Assembly: GCF_004339745.1 (NCBI RefSeq)
Contig: NZ_SMGP01000001.1
Span: 4,278,001 to 4,342,000 of the forward strand
Direction: 5' to 3'
From: Paraburkholderia sp. BL9I2N2
GTDB taxonomy: Bacteria > Pseudomonadota > Gammaproteobacteria > Burkholderiales > Burkholderiaceae
DNA length: 64,000 nucleotides
The translations under genes and the position numbers were made by a program. This document shows, in pieces, positions 53,203-62,903 of this stretch. Each line of letters opens with the position of its first letter. The first letter of the stretch is position 1. Below the pieces are notes generated by a model, which searched no databases, had not been told where the DNA came from, and saw only the letters and a program-made list of their open reading frames with translations.

Positions 53203-54608
53203 ACGCGCAGCACGACAACGCGCCGCTCTACCGACGCTTTGCGGAACTGTTGCATCGGACCATCGGGCTCGATGCGGCATCGCTCGGCCATAGTGCGATC
53301 GAGCGCGCGGTCGACCAGCGCGTGGCGGCGTGGTGTGCGGACGGTCACGCCGAGGCCACGCTCGCCGACTATTGGGAAGCCGCGCAATGTTCGCCTTCGA
53401 TGGTGCAGGCGCTGATCGAAACGGTCGTCGTGCCGGAAACCTGGTTCTACCGCGACGCCGACGCGTTCAAGACACTCGCGCGGCTCGCGCATGCGCGTCT
53501 CGCCGAGCGCGGTAACGCATTGCCGCTACGCGTCCTGAGCCTGCCCTGCTCGACCGGCGAAGAACCGTACACGATCGCGATGACGCTGCTCGACTCAGGC
53601 ATCGACGCCGCGCAGTTGCGCATCGACGCAATGGATATCAGCGACCGTTCGCTCGCCGTCGCGCAACGCGCTGTCTACGGACGCAATTCGTTTCGCGGCA
53701 ATGCGTTTCCGTTTCGCGACGCGCACTTCACGCGCACCGAAGACGGCTGGCGTCTCGCGCCGCGCGTCGTCGACGCAGTGCGTTTTTCGCGCGCCAATCT
53801 GATGCAGCTCGATGCATCGTCGCTTGGCGTCTACGACTTCGTGTTCTGCCGCAACGTGCTGATTTACTTCGACCGCGAGGCGCAGCAAAAAGCCTTGCAG
53901 GCGCTCAATAGCGTGCTCGCCGAAAACGGCACGCTGTTCGTCGGCCCCGCGGAAACCGGGCTGCTGATGCGTTACGGCATGCAGTCCGCGAAGATCCCAC
54001 TGGCGTTCGCGTTTCATCGCGGCGCGCCCGAGCAAGCGCAGTTGAATAGCTGGCACACTGCGCCGCTCGCCACTGCTGCCGCGCTCGCGATGACGCGTTC
54101 ACAGGTGCCGGCGCTTGCTCCGCCACACGTGTTTTCCGCGCAGCCTTTTGCGTGGCCCGATCCGGTTGCGCGCACGCCGTTCAATGGTGTGACGCCGTTC
54201 ACGCCGCGTTACAGCGTCGCGCCGTACATGCGCGAGACGTCGACGCCCGCTCCGCCGCCGGCACACAACCCGCTGTCGCCGGCGGTCAACGCAGCACGCG
54301 ACACATTGAAGGCCGCGCACGCGCTAGCCGACGCCGGCCGTCTCGCGGAAGCCGCCACGGCGATCAACGCCTATCTGGAACACCACGCCCCGCACGCCGA
54401 TGCGTTTTATCTGCTCGGCGTCCTGGCCGATGCCAACGGTGATGCGAACCTCGCACGCAGCCAGTATCGCAAGGCGCTGTATCTCGACCCTCAGCATGCG
54501 GAAGCGCTCGCGCATCTCGCGACGTTGCTCGAACTCGAAGGCGATCGCGACGGCGCACGCCTGCTAATGCAACGCGTGTCGCGCGCGCAAGGGGCGCAAC
54601 GTGGCTGA
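53199..54608 (+). CDS. wspC: CheR-type methyltransferase with TPR tail, WspC
   Basis: A 469-residue protein. The CheR methyltransferase fold comes first (about 1-270), with VLSLPCSTGEEPYTIAMTLLD for S-adenosylmethionine binding and FDFVFCRNVLIYF-like YDFVFCRNVLIYFDRE. A Pro/Thr-rich linker follows, then tetratricopeptide-like repeats from about residue 380 (HADAFYLLGVLADANGD and PQHAEALAHLATLLELEG). WspC methylates WspA and raises signalling. It overlaps wspB by four bases and wspD by eight. Confidence 0.92.
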   Translation: MNAQHDNAPLYRRFAELLHRTIGLDAASLGHSAIERAVDQRVAAWCADGHAEATLADYWEAAQCSPSMVQALIETVVVPETWFYRDADAFKTLARLAHARLAERGNALPLRVLSLPCSTGEEPYTIAMTLLDSGIDAAQLRIDAMDISDRSLAVAQRAVYGRNSFRGNAFPFRDAHFTRTEDGWRLAPRVVDAVRFSRANLMQLDASSLGVYDFVFCRNVLIYFDREAQQKALQALNSVLAENGTLFVGPAETGLLMRYGMQSAKIPLAFAFHRGAPEQAQLNSWHTAPLATAAALAMTRSQVPALAPPHVFSAQPFAWPDPVARTPFNGVTPFTPRYSVAPYMRETSTPAPPPAHNPLSPAVNAARDTLKAAHALADAGRLAEAATAINAYLEHHAPHADAFYLLGVLADANGDANLARSQYRKALYLDPQHAEALAHLATLLELEGDRDGARLLMQRVSRAQGAQRG

Positions 54609-55281
54609 AGCGCAGACGGTGACCTTCGACGATTGCTGGAACCGCATCGGCGTGCGCGGCGATTCGTCATGCGAGCGTCTTGTCGAATACGTGCGCTGCC
54701 TGAATTGTCCGGTGTTCGAAACGGCCGCGGCCAAACTGCTCGAACGGCCGATCCCGTCGGTGGATCTCTCGCAGCACGACCTGCGCGCGCCGGTGCAATC
54801 GCAGCAGAATGTGCAAGGCGCGAGCGAATCGTTCCTCGTCTTTCGCATCGGCGACGAATGGCTGGCGCTGCCCACGCCGATCTTCAAACGCATCGTGCAG
54901 ACGCGGCCGATTCATACGTTGCCGCATCGGCAGCATCGCGCGGTGCTGGGCGTGGTGAATGTGCAAGGCGAGTTGCTGGTGTGTCTGTCGCTCGCGCACC
55001 TACTCGGTTTCGAAGCCGACGCCGCCGCACGCGACGATCGCGCGCGTCACGATCTGCCGCGTTTGCTGGTGGTCTCGCGCGCTGAAGAACACGCGGTGTT
55101 CCCGGTGGATCAGGTCGACGGCGTGCACCGGATTGCGACGGCAAGTTTTTGCTTGCCGCCCGCCACGCTTTCGCAAGCGGCGGCCGCGCATACGCGCGCA
55201 GTCGCGCCGTGGCGCGGCATGAGCGTCGGCCTGCTCGACGCCGACGCACTCTTCGATACCTTGAACCGGAGTCTCGGATGA
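54601..55281 (+). CDS. wspD: CheW-like coupling protein, WspD
   Basis: A 226-residue CheW-domain protein. An extended N-terminal part with two cysteines (CVRCLNCP-like VRCLNCPVF) precedes the CheW fold (FLVFRIGDEWLALPTPIFKRIV and VLGVVNVQGELLVCLSLAHLLG). The GTG at 54601 overlaps the wspC end by eight bases, and the stop overlaps wspE by four, so translation is coupled. It should couple the receptor to WspE. Confidence 0.9.
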   Translation: MAEAQTVTFDDCWNRIGVRGDSSCERLVEYVRCLNCPVFETAAAKLLERPIPSVDLSQHDLRAPVQSQQNVQGASESFLVFRIGDEWLALPTPIFKRIVQTRPIHTLPHRQHRAVLGVVNVQGELLVCLSLAHLLGFEADAAARDDRARHDLPRLLVVSRAEEHAVFPVDQVDGVHRIATASFCLPPATLSQAAAAHTRAVAPWRGMSVGLLDADALFDTLNRSLG

Positions 55282-57704
55282 CGGACGATCCACGCCGCCC
55301 GTCGCTGATCGATCTGTTCCGCGAAGAAGCGCGGACCCAGGCGCGCGTGCTCAATGACGGCCTGCTCGCGCTCGACCGTGCACCGCGCGATGCCGGCGCG
55401 CTCGAGGCCTGCATGCGGGCCGCGCATTCGTTGAAGGGCGCGGCGCGTATTGTCGGCGTGCAGGTCGGTGTCGAACTCGCGCATGCCATGGAAGATTGCT
55501 TCGTCGCCGCGCAGGAAGAGCGTGCGTTGCTCGACGCCGCATGGATCGACGAGTTGCTGCGCGGGGTGGATATCGTCGCGCGCATCGGCAATGATGAAGA
55601 CGAGTCGGCGCGTGACGCGGTCGGCACATGTGTCGCGTCGTTGCAGGCGCGTATGGCGGGCGTGGTGCCGCATAGCGTGGCGGTGCGGCGGGATGTGGCG
55701 CCGCCGGCAGCCGCGCCGCTTGAACCCGCGCGCAGCACTGCCGCCGAACCGCCAACAGCCTCAGTCGCCACGATACCTTCGGGCTCAAGTTCGGACGCAG
55801 ACGCAGACCCGGACGCCGCATTCAATCTGCTAGCCGATGCGCTGCGCGCCGAAGCGACACCGGCCTCCACCGCGCCACCGCCCACACCGGACGGTACGCC
55901 TGCCACGACACCCGCGTCGAACAGCGCGCGAGGCACAAGCACCACAACCACCGAACCCGGCCGCATGCTGCGCGTGCGCGCCGACAACCTCGACCGCCTG
56001 CTGTCGCTATCCGGCGAATCGTTGGTCGAATCGCGCTGGCTAAAACCTTTCGCGCAATCGATGCTGCGCGTCAAGCGCGTCCAACGCGACAGCACTCGCG
56101 CGCTGGATCAACTGCACGAAACGCTCGCCGACCTCAAGCTCGATCCGCGCGCGCAAGCCGCGCTTGAAGAAGTTCGCCGCCTCACCGCCGAATCGCAGCA
56201 TCTGCTGGCCGAACGTCTCGCCGATCTGGAAAGCTTCGACCGTCGCTCGACCCATCTGTCGCAGCAACTCTACGACGCCGCCCTGCAATGCCGCATGCGC
56301 CCATTCGGCGACGGCACCGGCGGACTCGCGCGAATGGTGCGCGACGTCGCGCGTTCGCTCGGCAAGAAGGTGCGTTGGCAGTTGGTCGGCGAATCGACTC
56401 AGGTGGACCGCGACATTCTCGATCTGCTCGAAGCGCCGCTTGGCCATATGCTGCGCAACGCGCTCGACCACGGCATCGAAACACCCGCCGTGCGCCTCGC
56501 GCACGGCAAGCCGGAAGAAGGCACGCTCACGCTCGACGCCCGTCACACAGCCGGCGCGCTGCTCATCACCGTTTCCGACGACGGCGCGGGCGTCGACCTC
56601 GACGCCTTGCGCGCGTCGATCGTCCGCAAGAAACTCGCGAGCGACGAAACGGCCGCGCGTCTGTCCGAAGGCGAGCTGCTCGAATTCCTGTTCCTGCCGG
56701 GCTTCTCGCTACGCGATCAGGTGACCGAGGTCTCGGGCCGCGGCGTCGGACTCGACGCGGTGCACGACGTCGTCAAACGCGTGCGCGGCACGGTGCGAAT
56801 CACGCACGAACCCGGCCTCGGCACGCGCGTGCAATTGCAGTTGCCGCTGACGCTCTCGGTGATCCGCAGTCTGTTGGTCGAAGTCGCGGGCGAGCCATAC
56901 GCGGTGCCGCTCGCGCATGTGAACCGCACGCTGCACGTGAGCCGCGCCGAGATCGAATTGCTCGAAGGTCATCAGCACATCGCGTTTTCCGGCCGGCGCA
57001 TCGGCGTGGTCACTGCGCATCAGATTCTCGACACCGCGCCGCCCGCGGATGAAAGCGGCACCGTCAGCATGATCGTGATCGGCGACGGCCCGCAAACCTA
57101 CGGCGTGGTGGTCGACCGTTTTCTCGGCGAGCGGATGCTGGTGGTGCAACCGCTCGATCCTCGTCTCGGCAAAATCCGCAACATCACCGCCGGCGCGCTG
57201 ATGGAGAACGGCGATCCGGTGCTGATCGCCGACGTCGACGACTGGCTGCGCTCCGTCGAAAGGCTCGTTGCGGGCGGCGATCTCAAGCATACGCAACATG
57301 GCGTCGCGCACGCGGCTCAGCGCGCCACGCGCCGCGTGCTGGTGGTCGACGATTCGCTCACCGTGCGCGAACTCGAACGCAAGCTGCTGGCCACGCGCGG
57401 TTATGACGTGACGATCGCCGTCGACGGCATGGACGGCTGGAACGCCGTGCGCGGCGAGCGCTTCGACCTCGTCATCACCGATATCGACATGCCGCGCATG
57501 GACGGTATCGAGCTGGTCACGCTCATCAAACGCGATCCGCAGTTGCAGTCGCTGCCGGTGATGATCGTGTCGTACAAGGATCGTGAAGAGGACCGCCGCG
57601 CCGGGCTAAACGCGGGCGCGGACTACTATCTGGCGAAAGGCGGTTTTCATGACGAAGCACTGCTCGATGCGGTGCGCGATCTGATCGGCGAAGCTTACGG
57701 TTAA
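55278..57704 (+). CDS. wspE: Hybrid CheA kinase-response regulator, WspE
   Basis: An 808-residue hybrid kinase. The Hpt domain has the phosphorylated histidine H50 in AAHSLKGAAR. A Pro/Thr/Ala-rich linker (about 135-235) follows, then the dimerisation region, the kinase core with GHMLRNALDHGIE and VSDDGAGVDLDAL, a CheW-like domain, and a C-terminal receiver domain with VLVVDDSLTVREL and the phosphorylated D735 in ITDIDMPRMDG. WspE passes phosphate to WspR and WspF. It overlaps wspD by four bases. Confidence 0.95.
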   Translation: MTDDPRRPSLIDLFREEARTQARVLNDGLLALDRAPRDAGALEACMRAAHSLKGAARIVGVQVGVELAHAMEDCFVAAQEERALLDAAWIDELLRGVDIVARIGNDEDESARDAVGTCVASLQARMAGVVPHSVAVRRDVAPPAAAPLEPARSTAAEPPTASVATIPSGSSSDADADPDAAFNLLADALRAEATPASTAPPPTPDGTPATTPASNSARGTSTTTTEPGRMLRVRADNLDRLLSLSGESLVESRWLKPFAQSMLRVKRVQRDSTRALDQLHETLADLKLDPRAQAALEEVRRLTAESQHLLAERLADLESFDRRSTHLSQQLYDAALQCRMRPFGDGTGGLARMVRDVARSLGKKVRWQLVGESTQVDRDILDLLEAPLGHMLRNALDHGIETPAVRLAHGKPEEGTLTLDARHTAGALLITVSDDGAGVDLDALRASIVRKKLASDETAARLSEGELLEFLFLPGFSLRDQVTEVSGRGVGLDAVHDVVKRVRGTVRITHEPGLGTRVQLQLPLTLSVIRSLLVEVAGEPYAVPLAHVNRTLHVSRAEIELLEGHQHIAFSGRRIGVVTAHQILDTAPPADESGTVSMIVIGDGPQTYGVVVDRFLGERMLVVQPLDPRLGKIRNITAGALMENGDPVLIADVDDWLRSVERLVAGGDLKHTQHGVAHAAQRATRRVLVVDDSLTVRELERKLLATRGYDVTIAVDGMDGWNAVRGERFDLVITDIDMPRMDGIELVTLIKRDPQLQSLPVMIVSYKDREEDRRAGLNAGADYYLAKGGFHDEALLDAVRDLIGEAYG

Positions 57705-57721
57705 ACCTACGGGTAAAACGG

Positions 57722-58738
57722 ATGAAAATCGGAATCGTCAACGACATGCCGCTCGCCGTGGAGGCGCTGCGTCGAGCGCTCGCGGCGCGCCACGACTTCG
57801 AGGTGCTGTGGATCGCGCAGGACGGCCAGCAGGCGGTCGATTTCTGCACCGCGCAACGGCCCGACATCGTGCTGATGGATCTGGTGATGCCGAACGTCGA
57901 CGGGATCGAGGCCACGCGCCGCATCATGGCGCGCGCGCCCTGCGCGATCCTGATCGTTACCGTCGATGTGGGCGCGAACGCGTGGCGCGTTTACGAAGCG
58001 ATGGGGGCGGGCGCGCTCGACGCCGTCGATACGCCCTCGCTGAACGGTCCCGATGCGCACAAGAGTATCGGCACGCTGATCACGAAGATCGACCGCATCG
58101 CGGCGCTCGTCAAGGAACGCAATGCGCCCGGCACGGCGGCCGCGGCAACGCCCGCCTGCTTGACGAACCGCGACACGCCGCTAGTGGCGATCGGCGCATC
58201 GGCGGGCGGACCGGCGGCACTTGCCACGCTGCTCGCCGGTTTGCCGAAGGATTTTGCGGCGGCCATCGTCATCGTGCAGCACGTCGATGCGGCGTTCGCC
58301 GCCGGCATGGCGGACTGGCTGAACCAGCAATCGGCGTTGCCCGTGCGAATCGCCCGCGAAGGCGACCGGCCGCAAGCGGGCGTCGCGTTGCTCGCCGCCA
58401 CCGACGATCATCTGCATCTGAAATTGCCCAACGTGCTCGGCTACACGCCCGTGCCGGAAGAGACGCCTTACCGGCCTTCCGTCGACGTGTTTTTTCACAG
58501 CGTGGTGGCGCGCTGGCCGGCGCGCGCGGTCGGCGTGCTGCTCACCGGCATGGGCCGCGACGGCGCGATCGGCCTCAAGGCGATGCGCACTAAGGGCTAT
58601 CACACGATCGCGCAGGACGAGGCGACCAGCGCCGTGTATGGCATGCCGAAAGCGGCCGCGGCGCTCGACGCCGCCGCCGCGATCCTGCCATTGCCGCGCA
58701 TCGCCGCCGCACTTGCGACGGCGGTCAACTCGCGCTAG
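57722..58738 (+). CDS. wspF: CheB-type methylesterase, WspF
   Basis: A 338-residue CheB. The receiver domain (1-120) has the phosphorylation site D53 in LMDLVMPNVDG. The C-terminal methylesterase has the catalytic triad regions IGASAGGPAAL (Ser), VQHVDAAF (His) and TGMGRDGAIGL (Asp). WspF removes methyl groups from WspA and damps signalling; in known systems its loss locks the pathway on and gives wrinkly colonies. The gene looks intact. Confidence 0.95.
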   Translation: MKIGIVNDMPLAVEALRRALAARHDFEVLWIAQDGQQAVDFCTAQRPDIVLMDLVMPNVDGIEATRRIMARAPCAILIVTVDVGANAWRVYEAMGAGALDAVDTPSLNGPDAHKSIGTLITKIDRIAALVKERNAPGTAAAATPACLTNRDTPLVAIGASAGGPAALATLLAGLPKDFAAAIVIVQHVDAAFAAGMADWLNQQSALPVRIAREGDRPQAGVALLAATDDHLHLKLPNVLGYTPVPEETPYRPSVDVFFHSVVARWPARAVGVLLTGMGRDGAIGLKAMRTKGYHTIAQDEATSAVYGMPKAAAALDAAAAILPLPRIAAALATAVNSR

Positions 58739-58798
58739 CCGCTCACTCGCCGCCTATGAGCCGCTTCGATTCACTCACATTCATTCTGGCTGAACAAC

Positions 58799-59887
58799 AT
58801 GGACACTCCTAAACCGCATCAGGACACCGCCGCGCAGGACTTCGCGTCGGACGCGGCGGACGCTCCCAATCTCGCGATCGATGACGCTTTGGCGCGCATC
58901 CTCGGCAATCCGCCCGCGGCGGAGTGCCCGATCATGGTGTTGCTGGTCGACGACCAGGCGATCATCGCCGAGGCGATTCGCCAGGCGCTGGCCGACGAAG
59001 CGAGCGTCGACTTTCACTACTGCGCGTCGCCTGAAGACGCACTGCGCTGCGCTGCGGAAACGCGTGCGACGGTGATCCTTCAAGACCTCGTGATGCCGGG
59101 CACGGACGGTCTCACCCTCGTGCGCCAATATAGGCAGAATCCGGCGACGCGCGACATTCCGATCATCGTGCTGTCGACCAAGGAAGAGCCGCTCGTGAAA
59201 AGCGCGGCCTTCGCCGCCGGTGCCAACGATTATCTGGTGAAGCTGCCGGACCGCATCGAGTTGATCGCGCGCATCCGCTATCACTCGCGCTCGTATCTGA
59301 ACCTGATTCAACGCGACGAGGCCTATAAGGCGCTGCGTCAATCGCAGCAGCAATTGCTCGCGACGAATCTGGAGTTGCAGCGACTCACGCATTCGGACGG
59401 CCTGACGGGCCTGTCGAATCGCCGCTACCTCGATCAATATCTGGCCGCCGAATGGCGTCGCAGCACGCGCGACAAGACCGGCCTCGGCTTTCTGATGATC
59501 GATGTGGATAACTTCAAGGCGTACAACGATACCTACGGGCACGTCGCCGGCGACGAAGTGCTCAAGCGGGTCGCGCAAACCGTCGAGTCGTGCCTCGGGC
59601 GCTCGGCCGATCTCGCGGCGCGCTTCGGTGGCGAAGAGTTCGCGGTGGTGGTGCCGGGCACGTCGGCGGGCGGCTTGCGTCTGCTCGCGGAAAAGATCCG
59701 CATTGCAATCGAAGGGCTGGCGATTCCGCATGCGGGCTCCGCGACCGGCGGCGTGACGATCAGCATCGGCGCGGCGACGCTCGTGCCTTCGGCCGCCGAG
59801 CCGGTGACGAAGCTGATCGAAGCGGCTGACGTCGGCTTGTATCGAGCGAAGCGGGATGGGAAGAATCAGGTGGCGGTCAGCGATTGA
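58799..59887 (+). CDS. wspR: Diguanylate cyclase response regulator, WspR
   Basis: A 362-residue output protein. A receiver domain (about residues 45-165) with D96 in LQDLVMPGTDG is joined by a helical stalk (YKALRQSQQQLLATNLELQRL) to a GGDEF domain with the active-site motif GGEEF (277-281). The inhibitory site RSAD (268-271) stands five residues before it, so feedback control by c-di-GMP is expected. Phosphorylated WspR makes c-di-GMP and promotes attachment. Last gene of the operon, closed by a bidirectional hairpin. Confidence 0.95.
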   Translation: MDTPKPHQDTAAQDFASDAADAPNLAIDDALARILGNPPAAECPIMVLLVDDQAIIAEAIRQALADEASVDFHYCASPEDALRCAAETRATVILQDLVMPGTDGLTLVRQYRQNPATRDIPIIVLSTKEEPLVKSAAFAAGANDYLVKLPDRIELIARIRYHSRSYLNLIQRDEAYKALRQSQQQLLATNLELQRLTHSDGLTGLSNRRYLDQYLAAEWRRSTRDKTGLGFLMIDVDNFKAYNDTYGHVAGDEVLKRVAQTVESCLGRSADLAARFGGEEFAVVVPGTSAGGLRLLAEKIRIAIEGLAIPHAGSATGGVTISIGAATLVPSAAEPVTKLIEAADVGLYRAKRDGKNQVAVSD

Positions 59888-59920
59888 TCGTTGCGGATGC
59901 GGTTCTACTACCGTGCAATG

Positions 59921-59949
59921 AAAGCGCGCCCTTTGCAGGGCGCGTTTTC
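59921..59949 (+). terminator. Bidirectional terminator between wspR and mdeB
   Basis: The hairpin AAGCGCGCCC / GGGCGCGTTTT with the loop TTTGCA is flanked by A and T runs, placed between two convergent genes. Confidence 0.75.
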
Positions 59950-60003
59950 ACTTGCAGCGATAGCCGTAGCAGTGCGTTAGTCGGTTTCTAACGCATGCGC
60001 TTT

Positions 60004-62751
60004 CTAGCATTGCCAGGACGCCGCGCCGACCGCTGCGTCGCCGAGGTACTTGCTGCGTGCTTCAACAAGCACGCTTGCGTCGATGGCGCCCTCGTCGGCC
60101 AGCGCCTTCAGCGCGGCGATCACGATCGCCTTGCGGTCCACTTCGAAGAATTCACGCAGCGCCTGACGCGTGTCACTGCGTCCGAAACCGTCGGTACCGA
60201 GCGTCACATAACGGCGTGGCACGTATGCGCGAATCAGTTCGGGCACGGCACGAACATAATCCGTGGCGGCGATGACCGGGCCTTGCGACGCTTCGAGCGC
60301 GTGCGTGACGTACGGCGCCGAAGTCGCTTCGCCAAGACGCGCGAGCCGTTCTGCCGCCATGCCGTCGCGCTGCAACTCGGTGAAGCTCGTCACGCTCCAC
60401 ACTGCAGCGTCGATGCGCCAGTCGTCCTTCAACATCTGCTGAGCCGCAATGACTTCACCGAGAATCGCACCCGCGCCGAGCAATTGCACCCGAGCTTGCG
60501 TGCTCTCCTGCCCCTGAGCTTGCGCCGCCAGCGGATAAATGCCCTTCAGAATGCCTTCGCGCAACGCCGGCAAGTCGCCGCCCGGCACCGAAGGCTGCGC
60601 GTAGTTCTCGTTCATCACCGTGACGTAATAGAACACGTCGCGCTGCTGCTCGACCATCTCCCGCATACCCTCGTCGACGATCGCGGCAACCTCGTACGCG
60701 AACGCCGGGTCGTAAGCGCGGCAGTTCGGAATCGTCGATGCCGCCAGATGGCTCGAGCCGTCCTGATGCTGCAACCCCTCGCCGCCGAGCGTCGTCTTGC
60801 CCGACGTCGCGCCGATCAGGAAGCCGCGCGCACGTTGATCCGCCGCAGCCCAGATCAGATCACCGATGCGCTGGAAGCCGAACATCGAGTAGTAGATGTA
60901 GAACGGCAGCATCGGCAGATCGTGCACGCTGTACGACGTCGCCGCCGCGATCCATGACGACACCGCGCCGGCTTCCGAAATGCCCTCTTCCAGAATCTGG
61001 CCTTTCGTATCCTCACGGTAGTAAAGCATCGAGCCGAGATCTTCCGGCTCGTACAACTGCCCGAGCGGCGAATAGATACCGACCTGGCGGAACATGTTCG
61101 CCATGCCGAAGGTGCGCGCCTCGTCGGCGACGATCGGCACCACGCGCGGGCCCACTTCCCCGTCCTTGAGCAACGCGGTCAGCATGCGGACCAGCGCCAT
61201 TGTCGTGGACATGTCGCGGCCATTCGCGTCCAGCGCGAATTGGCCCCAGGAGGACACCGGCGGGACGGTCAGCCCCTTCGATGCAACTCTCCGCCTTCTG
61301 GGCAGATAGCCTCCGAGAGCCGCCCGGCGTGCATGCAGGTATTGCATTTCCGGGCTCTCTTCCGCGGGTTTGTAGAACTTCACCTGTTCGACGTCCTCGT
61401 CCGTGAGCGGCAAGCGGAAGCGATCGCGAAACGCCTTGAGGTCGTCGAAGCCAAGTTTCTTTTGCTGATGCGTGGTCATGCGGCCCTGGCCCGAGGTGCC
61501 CATGCCGAAGCCCTTCATCGTCTTCGCGAGAATCACCGTCGGCTGGCCGCGATGGTCGAGCGCCTTCGCGTAGGCCGCGTGCAGTTTGCGCACGTCGTGG
61601 CCGCCGCGGCGCAGGCGGTCGATGTCGTCATCGCTCAATTGGGCGGCGAGCGCGGCAAGCTCCGGATTCTGGCCGAAGAAGCGTTCGCGGTTATAGGCGC
61701 CGTCGTTCGCCGAGAAGGTCTGGAACTGACCGTCCACGGTATGCGCGAACGCGCGCAGCAAGGCGCCGGTGCGATCGCGCGAAAACAGCGCGTCCCAGTC
61801 CGAGCCCCACACTACTTTGATCACATTCCAGCCGGCGCCGATGAAGTGCGCTTCCAGTTCATCGATGATGCGGCCGTTGCTGCGCACCGGACCGTCGAGC
61901 CGCTGCAGATTGCAGTTGATCACGAACACGAGGTTGTCGAGCCCCTCGCGCGCGGCCAGCGAAAGCGCGCCGGTCGATTCCGGCTCGTCCATTTCGCCGT
62001 CGCCGAAAAAGCCCCACACCTTGCGGCCTTCTGTTTGCACGAGGCCGCGATTGGCCAGGTAGCGCATGAAACGCGCTTGATAAATCGCGTTGATCGGGCC
62101 GATGCCCATCGAGCCAGTCGGGAACTGCCAGAAGTCCGGCATCAGCCACGGATGCGGATACGAGCACAAGCCCGGTCCGCCGATCTCGCGACGGTAGTGC
62201 TGGAGGTTTTCCTCCGAGAGAAAGCCTTCGAGGTAAGCCCGCGCATAAACACCCGGCGACGAATGCGGCTGGAAGTACACGAGGTCGCCCGTGCCCTCTT
62301 CCCCGCCAGGTGCGGCCGCGCGAAAAAAATGGTTGAAGCCGACCTCGAACAGATCCGCCGCCGACGCGTAACTCGCAATATGCCCGCCGAGTTCGCCGTA
62401 GGCCTGGTTCGCGCGCACCACCATCGCGAGCGCATTCCAGCGCAGCGCGGCGGCGAGCCGTTCTTCGAGTTCGAGATTGCCCGGATAGCGCGGCTGTTGC
62501 TCGAACGGGATCGTGTTCTGGTACGGCGTGACGTTGGTGCGCGCCGATTCAACACCCAGCGAAAGCGCATGGCTCGCAAGTTTGTCGAACAGAAACTGCG
62601 CGCGGTCGCGGCCGACATGCGCGACGACCGCGTCGAGCGCTTCCAGCCACTCGGCGGTTTCCTGCGGATCGGCGTCCGCCTGCTCCGCGCTTTCAACACG
62701 CTGCGCATTCAACGACTTCAACTGCTCGCTACCGCTGGACAAATCCGTCAT
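60004..62751 (-). CDS. mdeB: Homodimeric 2-oxoacid dehydrogenase E1 (AceE/MdeB type)
   Basis: A 915-residue thiamine-diphosphate enzyme of the homodimeric AceE family. The cofactor motif is GDGEMDEPESTGALSLAAREGL and ends in FVINCNLQRLDGPV. Other family stretches are SSPGVYARAYLEGFL, GQGRMTTHQQKKLG and YVTLGTDGFGRSDTR. The first ~20 residues are shorter and less conserved than in a main pyruvate dehydrogenase E1. No E2 or E3 gene lies nearby, and an Lrp-type gene is divergent. This is the layout of mdeB-mdeR in Pseudomonas putida, where MdeB acts on 2-oxobutyrate from methionine breakdown. The substrate assignment is therefore an inference; pyruvate is the alternative. Confidence 0.85.
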   Translation of the reverse strand: MTDLSSGSEQLKSLNAQRVESAEQADADPQETAEWLEALDAVVAHVGRDRAQFLFDKLASHALSLGVESARTNVTPYQNTIPFEQQPRYPGNLELEERLAAALRWNALAMVVRANQAYGELGGHIASYASAADLFEVGFNHFFRAAAPGGEEGTGDLVYFQPHSSPGVYARAYLEGFLSEENLQHYRREIGGPGLCSYPHPWLMPDFWQFPTGSMGIGPINAIYQARFMRYLANRGLVQTEGRKVWGFFGDGEMDEPESTGALSLAAREGLDNLVFVINCNLQRLDGPVRSNGRIIDELEAHFIGAGWNVIKVVWGSDWDALFSRDRTGALLRAFAHTVDGQFQTFSANDGAYNRERFFGQNPELAALAAQLSDDDIDRLRRGGHDVRKLHAAYAKALDHRGQPTVILAKTMKGFGMGTSGQGRMTTHQQKKLGFDDLKAFRDRFRLPLTDEDVEQVKFYKPAEESPEMQYLHARRAALGGYLPRRRRVASKGLTVPPVSSWGQFALDANGRDMSTTMALVRMLTALLKDGEVGPRVVPIVADEARTFGMANMFRQVGIYSPLGQLYEPEDLGSMLYYREDTKGQILEEGISEAGAVSSWIAAATSYSVHDLPMLPFYIYYSMFGFQRIGDLIWAAADQRARGFLIGATSGKTTLGGEGLQHQDGSSHLAASTIPNCRAYDPAFAYEVAAIVDEGMREMVEQQRDVFYYVTVMNENYAQPSVPGGDLPALREGILKGIYPLAAQAQGQESTQARVQLLGAGAILGEVIAAQQMLKDDWRIDAAVWSVTSFTELQRDGMAAERLARLGEATSAPYVTHALEASQGPVIAATDYVRAVPELIRAYVPRRYVTLGTDGFGRSDTRQALREFFEVDRKAIVIAALKALADEGAIDASVLVEARSKYLGDAAVGAASWQC

Positions 62752-62903
62752 GGCACCACTCCCGCTTCGACGTGTTCGGTTCAAGATCGAGTGAGTCAAT
62801 GGTAACCATGTGCCCACAAAATGAGCGTCTCATTTGCTTGTGATCCCGCGCTGCGATAGGCTATTTATTCCGAATTTCGCCATTACGATGGAATATTTCA
62901 TCT

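Noticed and set aside
60004..62751. Calling the E1 gene the main aceE of pyruvate dehydrogenase
   Set aside because: There is no aceF or lpd beside it, and an Lrp-type regulator is divergent. The MdeB-type reading fits better, though pyruvate use cannot be excluded.
61240..62805. A 521-codon plus-strand frame across the E1 gene
   Set aside because: Antisense shadow. The minus frame encodes a full AceE-type enzyme.
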